Below, piece after piece: positions 1 to 12,200 of a DNA stretch of 64,000 bases. Position 1 is the stretch's first letter, and each line of letters starts with the position of its first letter. The DNA comes from Galaxea fascicularis. Lineage: Eukaryota; Cnidaria; Anthozoa; Scleractinia; Euphylliidae. Below the pieces are notes generated by a model, which was given only the letters and a program-made list of their open reading frames with translations, did no database searches and was not told the origin of the DNA. The position numbers and the translations under genes were made by a program. The stretch is from contig OX419343.1 of assembly GCA_948470475.1 (NCBI GenBank), forward strand, positions 17,120,147 to 17,184,146. The letters run 5' to 3'.

Positions 1-270
1 ACAGCAGAGAATTAGCTTCGTTATTTAAGATTTACTTGTATTTATATTCTATATTTTTACAAGTTTTTTACCGTTAGGTGTTTTAATTTAGGAGACTCGA
101 ACGAGCCCTCTAAACCCCCCCCCTACCCCCACCCTAGATCCGCCCCAGAGGGCCAGCACAAGGGATCTTTATAGTTTGAGATGAAATTCAGGGGGTGTTT
201 ACATGACACCGGTATAGATTTGGACCCGATGCAAGTCAGCAACTACAGGTCAGGCACCCGGCTCCCTCTT

Positions 271-733
271 CAGTGGCACCCAACGAGCAAATTAAGAAAA
301 AAAAAACCTGTGAGGGATATTTCTAGGCTCCTTGTAATGTTTAAAGACTGTTTAAAGAGTTGTTTTAATCAGTTAGAAAAATTTGATCTGTTCGGATTTC
401 TTAGCTGCAAATTGAAGTGGCCGAATAATTAGAGAATGAAATCTTCATTTCAGAACTTGCTAGCTGAATGTTACCTTCGAAGAACTTCTCTGCGAACTAT
501 AATTTGCTTACCCGAAAATGTTAGGCGACCTTTTTAAGAGCCAAAAATTGTAAAAATATCCCCTCCGAAAATCTAAGGGACTATTTCCCCCTGAATTTCC
601 CTGGTTGCGAATCTTTTAGGTGATGTTTTAAATGAGGAATCAGTAGCTTTTTGGCAATGCATTATCCGGAAGTCTTAACACGGGTAGACTCTCCCGAACA
701 GCATTCATTGAAGTTTCTCGTTGGGTGCTCCTG
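271..733. mobile_element. hAT-like non-autonomous element, 6-bp target duplication
   Basis: The element begins CAGTGGCACCCAACGAG and ends CTCGTTGGGTGCTCCTG, so its ends are imperfect inverted repeats. It is bracketed by an exact 6-bp direct repeat (CCTCTT at 265-270 and 734-739). The ends match those of the element at 59822-60218, so both belong to one family. No transposase-like frame is visible. CAG-type termini suggest the hAT superfamily, but the 6-bp duplication is shorter than the usual 8 bp. The superfamily call is inference; the boundaries are seen directly. Confidence 0.75.
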
Positions 734-883
734 CCTCTTCATTCGTCATTCTTTAATCCGAAGTTCAAATAAATGATTTCTTATATTCGCATGACTCACA
801 GGCATATTACGAAACCCTAAAATGACCAGCTCCCAGTTGGCTTGTTAGCTCATTTAGTAGAGCACTATGCTGGTATCACAGGA

Positions 884-940
884 CAAGGGCATCCAACGAC
901 AAATTTCGGTGGATATCTGTTCGGTGGAGGGTAGATCGCC
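884..940 (-). mobile_element. Terminal fragment of the same hAT-like family
   Basis: The sequence starting CAAGGGCATCCAACGAC and running into ATATCTGTTCGG matches, in inverted orientation, the right end of the element at 59822-60218. I find no partner end downstream, so this is a broken copy. Confidence 0.5.
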
Positions 941-1164
941 TTAGGTTTTCGGCGTCGAACAAAGAGTGCATTCGGATTATCGTAACTGAAACTAGACGTG
1001 GCCTAAAAGATTCACAATGGGGAAATAATAGCCCCTGACACTTTCGGATGGGTCTTTTTTACTGCTTTTGGCAGTCAAAAACGTCAGCTATGTAGCATTT
1101 TCTGAAAACAAATAGTTTTCTCAATTTCTCAAAGGAAGATTTTGCTCCCTAAAGTTTTCGGACA

Positions 1165-1490
1165 TAGAATACATTGGTAACAAGATCTCGTCTAGATTAG
1201 GTGTTCTGCGCCATGCGCATAAGGTTCTTCCCAAGCCAACCTGCCAAATGCTCTACAATACTATTGTGATGTCATTGTTTGATTACCGTGCGCCTGTCTG
1301 GGACAGCTGTGGGGCTGGGAGCAAAGCTTATCTGGGTAAACTAAATAGACGTGCCGCATGTATTATTGAATGTCGATCTATCCAGGCTGAGATGTTAAAA
1401 TCAACACTTGTCTGACCTAGCTGACAAGCACCCAGAAATGATCTCAAATGCCTTTTAGTCCATAAATATCTTCACGGAATTGGTCATTCC
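1165..1490 (+). pseudogene. LINE C-terminal fragment
   Basis: The plus strand translates, with an interruption near 1411, into the region after the polymerase core of a non-LTR reverse transcriptase. Readable pieces include LGVLRHAHKVLPK, LFDYRAPVWDS and LNRRAACIIECRSIQ, in the order usual for cnidarian LINEs. The stretch has a stop and is truncated at both ends. It is a dead retrotransposon remnant in the flank upstream of the SLC23 gene. Confidence 0.65.
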
Positions 1491-1559
1491 GAAGTTCAAA
1501 AGGGAACTGGGGCGAGTTTCAAATTTTGAAGTAATCGATAAATTGACACCATCACATGA

Positions 1560-2170
1560 AAGATAGCATTGAGTTTGGTCGTTTGACCAAGTTTGATTCT
1601 TTTAGGTTGAACAGAGACCAAGTTATGGACCTTGAAACATGGCTCAAAATCCATACAAACGTCTGACATTTGCAGAGCCGCATATGAAACAATCCGTGAT
1701 TTTAACAGATCGTTTATGTCCCGATATTTTGCTAGTGTTCAGAATGAAAGGACACGTTTTACATCGTGAGCGCGCGTATTTGAAAGTGTCGGGTTGCTCA
1801 TTAGTTTTGAGTGCGCTTCTAACTAAAAAGTTGCCTACGTTTTTGTCGCGTTTGAATGAAATTAGTGGAGGTTGCGAAAAGATTCTACCAGTTTCGGAAT
1901 CATTTTGGAGTCGGTTTAAAGTTGTTTTTCGCAGAACTGGCACATCTCTGATTTGCTGGAAAATCAGAGTCATCACTACATAGACCGGCGAAGTCTAAAG
2001 GCCCTGGCAAACGAGGACACATTAAGCAAGATGTTGAAAAATTCCTTTGCCGCGTTCAGTTGAAAGCCTTTTTCCATGACGAAGATGATTCTGACACTTC
2101 GGACAAAGAAATTTTTGAAACACTTCAAGTTCGCAAATCAAAATGGACTCCCCCAGACGGTCAATTTGCT
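1560..2170 (+). pseudogene. Degenerate retroelement-like coding remnant
   Basis: No continuous frame is open, but several plus-strand pieces read like old protein: a piece around 1640-1770 with AAYETIRDFNRSF and a piece around 1990-2165 with KGPGKRGHIKQDVEKFLCR followed by KSKWTPPDG. The last resembles the segment ahead of the polymerase in some cnidarian retroelement proteins; that is from memory and not secure. Stops and frameshifts separate the pieces. Confidence 0.35.
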
Positions 2171-2260
2171 TAGATCTTCTCACCAAAAATTCCCTGCTAG
2201 CAGAGGTCTCTCACGGCGAGAAGAAATGTACTAGAGGAAACATTTACTGTTTGGACACGT

Positions 2261-2711
2261 GGGGACGGTACTCCCTTATATACTATGTAGGTATGTGCCG
2301 CTCAAAGCTAAGGGTATGGTTTTTGAACCGTTTTGGTCTGAAAATGGTTATAGAGTTTGACCATTTTGGTCTAAAATCGTGTCTGGTTTTCAAGGAAACC
2401 ACGAGAGCGTATAAACGTTTTTGGATGTTCAACCCCCAATTTGTAATAGAGAAATCAGACAAGTAACCAAAATATATCATCGAGCTGAATTTGGCCAAAT
2501 CTTGACTTCAGCACTGACGCCAAGCTTAATTTCACTAGAACTAGACAACAAAGCCAGTGGAAAAATTTGGAGCGGCTGGCCATGCCAGCTCTGAAAACGG
2601 GTGTGAAAAATGACATATTCTGGTCTGAAATTGAATAGGCTTAGGATTGGGAGAACCGTGCGGCACACCCTCGGCTACCAAGAATTCCGAGGAGTACCCC
2701 CCCCCCCCCCT
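2261..2711. mobile_element. Inverted-repeat element with G/C-run ends (GGTACTCC family), copy 1
   Basis: The left end reads GGTACTCCCTTATA and the right end GGAGTACC followed by a C run, forming an inverted pair. The interior repeats variants of TTTGGTCTGAAAATGGGTA. The same ends and interior motif recur at 3871-4611. No protein is encoded. This is a MITE-like family; its mobilising transposase cannot be told from the sequence. Confidence 0.65.
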
Positions 2712-3280
2712 CCGCCCAACCCCACCCGAGCGTTTGGACAGGCGTTCAGAGCCAAGTGGGTTTTACATGTATTACAATTACGGTCACAAGTTATTACACT
2801 TGGGATCTTTGTTACATTTAGGCCAATTTATTACATTTGAGGCGTAAACAACAATCTGGAGTTTTTAAATCCCCGAGTCAAGATCAGAAGTAAAAGTCAC
2901 GTTGCAAACTGTGTAGCTAACGTGACTTCTTTTTGTAGTTTTTCGTCTGTTTGCTTTAAGTGGTACAAATACTGCTCTCAGCCCTATCGAGGTTATAACA
3001 ACAAAGTCTTGTATGCTGTTTGTCCCGTCTCTCTCAGCTCAAGTGAACAGCCCACCGCATATAACACTCGCAGTCACTGTTCACAGGAGGAGCTCTGCCT
3101 TGTGTTTCCGTTGCACTTGAGTTTTTGTGATGTAAATGACCTTCACTCGGTGACTTTGATAATTAACACCACACGCATGATTGCGGCTCGGGATTAATCC
3201 GAACTTCAGTTGTGTAGGCACTGATCACTGCAGCGCTTCCAGCGTAATTTCTTAAGTGCCGAGACGCTATAAGAAGAAGC

Positions 3281-6200
3281 ATGGCTGACAAAAGCTCCAG
3301 TTTCCGGGAAGTCAACGACAACGCGGTAAGACAGTTAACGGATTCATATTGCACTTAATGTTAGCTTGCTGCAGAGTTGCTGCTGAGTCGCTCAGATGAA
3401 TCGATGGCTTCATACAGAAATAACTTTCGTTCTCGCATTTACAGGCCTGCAATCTGCAAACAATTCTTTTATTGAACAGCAGCGAAGAATTCAATTAGCT
3501 TTGCGACGTAATGTTCAGCCATTCTCGCCCCCAAAGAGATTTTTATACTCCTAATAATTGATCCGAGTGATAAAGAACTCCGACGATTTGATTTTATTTC
3601 ACAGTCAATCAAACGAATGAAATTGAAACCGGTGTAAATAAACACAAATGGGGATATCGCATCGTAGTATCCATAAATACATCAGTTTAATTTTACCATA
3701 TCCATCGCCTTTGACATTTCTCTTCTTCAACTTGTTGTCTTCGTTTGTTTTTCATTCTCCACTGTTTTGACTACACTGTATCGTGGGAACTTTATTTTCA
3801 GACTTGCTTTTCGCTCCAAAACTGAGGAAACTCCAAATTTGTCCGTGAATAAACCTTCAACCCCGGAGGTTGGGGGAGGGGGAGGGGGGGGTACTCCATT
3901 ATATGGGTTTTCGCCTGGGTTTTATAGGTATGTGCGGCGCCAAAGGATGTGGATTTTAGCCGTTATGATCTGAAATAGAGTATACAATTTTGATCATTTT
4001 GGTCTGAAATAGGGTATAGTTTGTGCACTCTAGTCTTGAATTGGGTATGTTTTTTTAGAAGAAGCTAGTTCTTCATCATTAGGCGATAAGACCATTTCCC
4101 TTTTAAAATGTTTACGCCAACCGTGTACGTGCCGTAATGGCTTGTCACCCGATCCGGTCACGCGCAGGGCTCCAGGGCTGTTTTGAACTAAAGCTGACCG
4201 GAAACAAAAGCAGCCAGTAAACATTCCAGAGAAATACAATGAACTATTTTATTAACGTTGCATCACAGACAAATCGAAAATGAAAAATGAATATTTGAAG
4301 GATAAATGTTTGACATCACGTAAGGCACCGATATATCGGGAAAAACAATTCTCCACAAGAATCACAGTCAGTTACCGGCGCCTGGAAAGGTTTAAGGTAC
4401 GACAACTAGGCCAGATCGTGGGATCCTACGCCTGGAGAAAGCAATTGATTTAAGGGCAGGTCTGAAATAGGGTATCGAATTTTTGACTAGGTCTGAAGTA
4501 GGGTAGGGAAAATCACAGATTTTGGTCTGAAATAGGGTAAGGGTTTTAGGAAGCGCGCCGCACATCCCAATCCATTTTTCTGGAAGTACTGCCCCCTCCC
4601 CCCCCCCCCCCGCCGGACCTTCAACTCATGCAAGCTACCGAGATTTACTTTCGTGATCATTTGTTTTCAGTGAGGTTAGATTTTATTAAACGTCACGCAT
4701 GAACATTCTCGGGACGATCACATTTTTTAGCTAATTAAAAACGGAATGCCATTCAATCATATTTTTCACCCAAAAACGTAGTTATGAATGCCTTTACATT
4801 ATTATTCAGAACCCTTATCTCTTCGGATGCGACGTTAGAACTGATACGGTATGAAAATAAAAGTCTCTCTCTTACGTGTCACCGGCAGAGCTTTGCGTGA
4901 TGCTGAAGGCGTCCAATCAAAGGCAGAAGGATCAAAGGACTAACCCGCATTATTGCAATTATTGATTTACCTGCGGGGCTAGATACAGTAGAAGCCCGAT
5001 AACTTTAACTCGATTAACTCGACCTCCCCGCTAACTCGAACTAAGGAAGTGTTCGTTTTATGGCTAGCAGGGGGTGGGTGGGGGGAGGGGGAGGAGAGGG
5101 GAAGGGGATCGGTGATTTTTTATTCAACCAAGGTAGACTAAAAATGTACCCCTCCCCAAAAAGGATTGAATCCAAAATTCTGCCCCTCCCCCCAAGTTGT
5201 ATATGCCACTGGCCAAAAATTTTAGCCACTCCCCCCTCCCCCAGAGAATGTCGAGCTCTGATTGTAAAATAGCGTCCAACACGTTTTTGTGCCCGCCTTA
5301 TAAGCAAAGTCTTTGAAAATCACGCGCGCGTGACATGATTGAGAGACGTTTACGTGTTGCTGTTTTTTTCCTATTTGTGAAATAAATTTACCTCTAGAAC
5401 TATTTAAAAAGCACCCCCATTTCCCTTGATTTGAAAATTTTACCCCCCCCCCCCTTCCCACTCCAAACACTCCCCACCTAGCCATAAATAACGAACAGCC
5501 CCTAGTTTAGCTTCCCTTGGCTCAGTCCGGTGCTTTTTTACGTGTCTAAATCTAATCTTTATTGATAGCAACATGAGAAAATGAAAAAGAAATCAATTAA
5601 CATCGTGAATGGGGCTTTCCGGTTTCGGGAACATCTGTCGTGTGAAATTCACTTCCGTAGCGACAAATTTGTGAGTACGTGTTGCAGCATCTGTAATTTG
5701 ATAAAATGTCTCGCAAAATGTATTGATCAGCTCCTCCATTAATCATTAACAAAATAGTTTGAAATTCAACACCAACCCCACTCACTCGAACCCCTGCTAA
5801 CGTCGAACTAGTTTTCGTTTCCCCGTGGAGGTTCTACTGTAGATTGTTCTGCGTAAATTTTAGAGAAGGGCGTGGACCAGCGGTACCGTTATCCTTCAAC
5901 GCGCGCTTTCGATAAATTGATAACACCCAGCATGTATCCTCACGCGCGCCTCACCCATCACAGGGGAGCTAGCAATCCTAACTAACTGAAACACACTGCC
6001 AAGCTTGATCTCAGACAACGCCCAATGCCATTCCTAACTAGTGGGTATCCGACGCAATTCTGAAGGAGAGTGAAAACGTCACGCACAAAAAAACAGCTTT
6101 GAATATCGACACATAATTCGTCACAAGAAGTGGATTTCATAAATAGAAGTTGTTGAAGGTTTGTCTGGCGTATCAGAGCAAGGGTCTCGCAACTGTTTGG

Positions 6201-9200
6201 AGCAGAGTTTATCATGTGAAGGCATTTATTATAGACTGCATAAGAAACAGCCTCGATGCTAGCTCAGTGAGCACCCTTTTCAAAACGCTCCCAGCCCTGT
6301 TCTTCTGAGCTCAGCAGGGTGTCTTCCAGATTGGCACAACAGATGACCTGTCATAGGGCTCATTGTGCGCTAAAATCAACAACAACGACGACAACAACAA
6401 TTTGTTTCGGTATTACCATACATATACATGGCATTACCTATTACAAATGTAAATTTCTAATTTCAGAAATAAAATTGTGTGTCTATAATTCGTGATGTCA
6501 TAAACAAAGACAGCAACCGATGTACAAATAAAGGGGTCAATATTGTTGAAAAGAAACACAATTTTTGAATTAGTATTATCTAAGTCTTTAAAGAAGTTAT
6601 ATTTTTCAATGATTACATCATAAAATTTGGAGCGAAACGTATTATAAAATGAGCAGGAGAACATGACGTGACATTTATTTTCAATTTCATTGGACTGGCA
6701 CATGGTGCAGATTCTTAAGTGTTCGGGAGTCTTGGGTATAGTGTATCTCCCTGTTTCAATGTGCGATAATTCCCTGGTCGAAATTTATTGATAGCAGATC
6801 TGTGGAAGGGATTTTTGATACTGTCTAAGAATTTAGCTTTTTTGGTGTCTGTTTTAAAAGAGATGTAAAGATTTAGTTTTCTGTTTGATTCCAGGAGTGA
6901 CAGTTGATGCTTTATTAAAGCTTTGGAAATGTTTTCAGTGACACGAGAGATGAAAGCTTTACTGTTGTTTTCATTCAAAATCATGAAGTTTTGAATTATA
7001 CTCAGGCCCGTAGGGAGGGGTGTGCGATGGGTGCGCCCGCATCCTTCCCCCTCACAGGCTGGGGAGGTCCACTTTTTAGTTAACCAACAGAGCCAGCGTG
7101 ACACAAGACTGGCCCTTATGCACATCCACTATCTAACAGACATTAATCTGGAAGGAGTAGTGGATGTGTTTGCCAAGAAGCACCCAAGGAGGCTTGAGCT
7201 TGAGACACTCCCCAGAGGCTCGCGCAAACGACTCTCCGTTTGTCCGTTTCCACGGACAAATCGCACCCTCCCACGAAAAAAACTGCCTTCGGGCCTGATA
7301 CTTATCACATAGAATTTTAACTTTTTGTGAAATCTCCGACTGATTTTTCTTTTCTCAGCCGTATCTATTGAACTGTAAACATTGTTTTGCAATATTATCA
7401 TTTGGCAAGTTTTCTAAATGAATCCAAAATTTTAAAACGTTACCGTCTATATTAAGTATTAAAGATAGTCTACCGAGTCCATTTCTTGCTGCAACATTTG
7501 CACATTGTTTACGCTTAAGAATTGTTTACAGAGAAATATATGTGTTTTTTAATTGTGTCCTTTTTCCAAGTGTTGAAGTCATCTTAATCACAAATTCCCC
7601 ATACCTCTCAACTAAAGACAGGGGCACAAAACGACCAATTTGTTGAAAAATGTATTATTGTACCCCAGTTAATAAAACTAAATGTTATTCAGGCATTTTC
7701 AGGTCTTTTTTAATATTGCTGGGAAAAAAATATCACAAGATATTTCCCAGCCAGCTAGATAAAATTGGTTGGTTTCCCAGCCAGGTGCAAATTAAGCACC
7801 CTGCACAACAACAAAAAAGACAATTTCATATGTCGCAAGCCAAAATGCGCGTGGCAACAGGCCTCAACTCAAGCCTTCAGTGGGGAGGGGGGGAGGAGAT
7901 AAAATTTCGCCATTTCGCCATTTCGCCAGCCAGCAACACTCACACTGCCACCATACTTCAGTAATTACCAACCGAAACCATCATCAGAAAGAAATTTCAT
8001 GACCAACGTCGGGAAATAACTGATATTTTGCCAGCCAGCACAATACCTCGGGGAACAGATAAGGTGAGGAACAGATTCGTCTTGTGCCCCTGTATAGGGA
8101 CGGATGGGTATTAAAAGTGAATAAAGAGTTGATTGGTGATATCAAGTGGTAGTTTAGAGAAGTCTAGAAAAAGGCGAGTGGCAAAAAAGGATCGTCTCAC
8201 CTTATCCTTCAAATACAATTTGCAATCTTTAAAGCTTCCATTAGAAAAAAAACTGACCTCACGATAAATGTGGTTATTGACAATTTACAGTAGTAAAGAA
8301 AGGAAAAACTTCATTTAACAGGGTAGCCCATTCAGCTCAAAGACTGGTATATGTACGTGGATAATCTTACGCTTAAAACTAAAACTATGTTAAAAATCTA
8401 ATTACAATACTAGTATACTAATAGAAACTACTAAGAACTATCACGACAATAAAAACCCTTTCGCGCGGCGGCAGAAAGTCTGTGCATCTTCGGCTTTCGT
8501 TATGTCGGTGGGCAGCTCAGCCATTAAAAATTTTCGCTCCGCTGAAATTAAAGAACGTGTTTTTCCCAAAATTTGATTTCACCCTAGGTAACAATAACCT
8601 ACTGCTCTGCCTTGTAGAATAGCTATGAATGTTCGAAAATCTAATGAAAAATGCTAAAAAATAACTTGGAGCTAATGAATACAAACTTGGCCTTGTGATA
8701 AGAGCGCCTCTTACAAAAACTTGACATTTCTAATATATGCTGATTAATCTGGACATTATGTTTATTAAGAATAGATTTTCTGTATTTCATCTGAAAGATC
8801 AGGATTTTAGTTTTCTTTGGGTTCACAGATAGCAACCAATTATCACAATATTCTGAGAGAATGGAAAGTGCGTGTTTTAGGCCTTTGGATGAGCGAGGAT
8901 TAACACTAAGTCGTCTGCATAAAGTAAACAGTTTAGATTGCACCCGTTCAGTAAAATCATAGGATCTTTGTCTGCACAGTCAAACAAAAAGGGGATTTCA
9001 TTTATGTATAAATTAAATAACATGGGAGAAATGATACATCCTTGTTTAACTCCTTTGCAATAATAAAAAAAATTCTGTTCTTTGGTCCAAAACTTTAACT
9101 GCAAATCAGTTTGTTTTGAGTAAAGATTTTTAGTCAGTCATAGAAAAATTGGAGAAAAGTCATAAGACTTTTCTCCAATTTTGTATCTGAGAAGTTTGTA

Positions 9201-12200
9201 AGAAAGGCCATCATGCCAAACTGAATCAAATGCTTTTTTGAAGTCTATAAAGCAGGTGTATAATCTACCTTTTGGAACGTGATTGACGTATTTATAAACC
9301 AGCGTTCTGAGACTGAATATATATGTGATCGGATGTACTATGAAAATCCAATTTGAAGCTTATGGAAGATGTTATGTTCAAGTACATGATTTTTCAGTCT
9401 TGTGTTAAGAACAGAAGTGAAAACTTTTCCCAGACAACTGTTCAGGCATATGCCCCTGTAGTTTGCTGGGTAATATCAACGAGATTACAATGAGAGGTCT
9501 TGTTTCAGAAGGCGTCTCCTAACTAAGTATGTATTTTTTTTGGAGATAACATAATCATTGTTGTAAATTTTAACTATAATTTGTGCTTGAGGTGCAAATT
9601 TTTAGGTTTTCTAAGTAATATTAGGTTCAAAAGTTGTTATATTTTCTCAAGCATTGTAATATAAGTTAATAAATATTTTTGAAGGTCCTGAAGGGGGATC
9701 TTAATCCAATTTCCCAGCGTTTATTTATACCAAACCCCAGTCCTAGTATTGAAATTGAAAAGAAATCCCAGAACAGCTAGGTTTTCCATCATACGTCGAG
9801 CTTTACAACGCAATTTTGTGTTCCATTGCTCTCTTTGGAACTAGTTTTGCCCAGTAATAGGTATAAATGCTTGTTATTTTCGTGAAGGTTGGCATGGTAT
9901 GTTTCACTGAGTGCAGGTTTCTGGTTTGGTGCAGACTTTTTTCTCCATCACAACTCCTTCCTTCCTTTTTTTTAGCTACTAAACTCAGAAAATGTCCAAC
10001 TATTACTGTCCATTTTTGTGACAGAGAACCAAATCCCATTTTCCCAGTCTAAAAACAGGCAAATCCCTGTTCTCATCTTTTTTCCTCAAGACCGTTTCTT
10101 TATCTACGCATTTTGGTATGACGTTCATCGGCTTTAACCGTGACAGTTGAGGCGAGAGCTGTAAAACACCAGAACAGCATTTAACCTTGTGTTCCAGATT
10201 AGTTCGCTAAGAGCAGACTGCTATGTTTGAACATTTACTGCAAGTAAAAACGTAAGGAAATGAAGCGGACTACGTCATAATCTCTAACATTCCACTGGTC
10301 ATTTTCTAGTTTGTCAAACCCTGAAAATGTGAAGGGTGTTGACAACATTTAGAGACGATGCACTATTTCAGTCTATTTCATGCCAAAAGTTTTCTAACAA
10401 ACTTAGTTTGCCATACCGGTTAGATCAACTTGCCGCTGAGCAGAAGGTCACGGGTTCAAATCCGAGACCGGACCACAAACCATTGGGTCTTTGTGTGAAA
10501 GCAGACTCACACTCATCAGCCGAGGCTTTGATTTCGCTCCTGGCGCGCGTTTCTCGAAACCCCCGAAACTTTTCGGGAGCATTTCGGTTGCCACAATTTC
10601 CTTAGTATCTTAAAAACGGAGCCGTTTACAAGTATGAAATTTTGCAACGAATTTTTCCTTTGGTATCTTGAAGTCATAGTAAAAGCTTAGCTTTTTAGAA
10701 TAAGCGAATCGCAGTTTTAGAAATGACTTTTCGGGCCCGAAAAATTTTCGAGATTTTCGAGAAACGGGCCCCTAGTGCGGAAAGGATTTGTGAGAGCTTA
10801 TTTCAAACTCAATACAAAGAACTAAAATATTTGAAATCATCATGTTTCTTGCTAATTACACTGAACGAATACTTCACAGCAACCCAAGATTAGCTGGCCC
10901 TGGCGCGCGTTTCTCGCGACTCCCGAAACTTTTCGGACGCATTTCTGGTGCCACAACTTCCTTCATATCTTAAAAACGGAGACGTTTACAGGCATGAAAT
11001 TTTGCAACAATTTTCCCTTTCGTATCTTGAAATCATAGTAAAAGACCAGCTTTTTAGACTAAGCGAATCGCCGAAAAGTTTTCGGGACTTTCAAGAAACG
11101 GGCCCCAGGGCCTGGGAAAATCACGCTGGCTCCCGGCCGTGACTGAGGATGACTGGTAGCATTTTTTATCAATCATCAGGAAGAGGTGAAAATTAAGTGC
11201 AGGAATGCCTTAGGAATGTCTTACGTCATAGATGAGAGTCCACCATGGTACCTTGGAGTTGCCCTCGGATTTCAGGTAAGTTTAACGCACTTGAGTGATC
11301 ATTTATGAGCAAATCAAAGGCATTCGGAGACCTCAATTGTTGTTATAAAACTTAGGACACCATTAGAGATATATTGAACATGCTTATGACTATAACACCA
11401 GTGTGTCTGAATTGAATAAATTTCTATTACTAGAATTATTAATCTAAATTTCTCAGCATTATGTGGAACAAAGTTGTTTTAAGTATAATAATACCTAACT
11501 TAAGACTATTCATATCTATTAATTTTTAATTAAACTTAGTATTGATTTATGTTTAACTCTTCTTGATGTGCTTGTAAAGTGTTGAAGAGAAATAAAGTAG
11601 GGGTAACTGCGTGTAAGGTGTTGGTAACTTAGATAGGCACGCAATACGTACCGATGGTGTAGGGTTATCCGTTCCTGGTCTTCTCATATTCTTAATCTGC
11701 AACAAAAACTTGCAATCTTGTTATAGCTGATGTCTTCAAAACAAAATAACATTGAGGTTCCTAAGCCACCCTGGAGATTACGTGAGTTCAGTCTGCACGC
11801 TTTTTGGCCTGAATGCAATGTATTAAATTCAACCCGCTTCGGTTTTGTTTCGACACATAAGGAAATGCAATACCAATAAATCAGTACATTGATCCAACAC
11901 TACTGATTCTGGATCGATCCTCTCTCAGTATATATTCACTGTCGGTCGAATTAAGACTGGTCCGTTTTCGTGTGACGTTATATCGTTGAACTAAATAAAA
12001 TTCAGTCACGATCACATGAAGGCACTATTAGCAATCGTTAGCTGGAGATTTGTCGAAAGGAAAAAGACTGGATTTCGTGCCATCAGCATTTTTCAGCAAT
12101 GTGTAAGATTTCGTTCCAAATCATATGAATTTTTTAGGAAACGACTCCCTTCACTGTTGCCTATAAAAGGTTTGACCAGTTGTGTATCGCATCACTAATT

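Larger units (their letters stand above)
6436..9330 (-). pseudogene. Degenerate LINE (non-LTR reverse transcriptase), two nested insertions
   Basis: Read on the minus strand from about 9330 down, broken frames give [16 protein letters not shown], then [20 protein letters not shown], then [12 protein letters not shown] (the YADD polymerase site, about 8909-8926). Next come [12 protein letters not shown], a later piece with [15 protein letters not shown] near 7480, and finally a zinc-knuckle-like [19 protein letters not shown] near 6690. That order (fingers and palm, thumb, C-terminal cysteine motif) is standard for LINEs. Stops and frameshifts make it inactive. Elements at 7003-7297 and 7619-8092 interrupt it. 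It sits antisense in SLC23 intron 1. Confidence 0.8.

Noticed and set aside
835..900. tRNA-like words (TAGCTCATTTAGTAGAGC)
   Set aside because: An A-box-like string is present, but no B box or acceptor pairing follows; the next bases belong to a hAT-like end.
5982..6215. 77-codon minus-strand frame
   Set aside because: No recognisable motif; it lies in SLC23 intron 1 beside repeat sequence.
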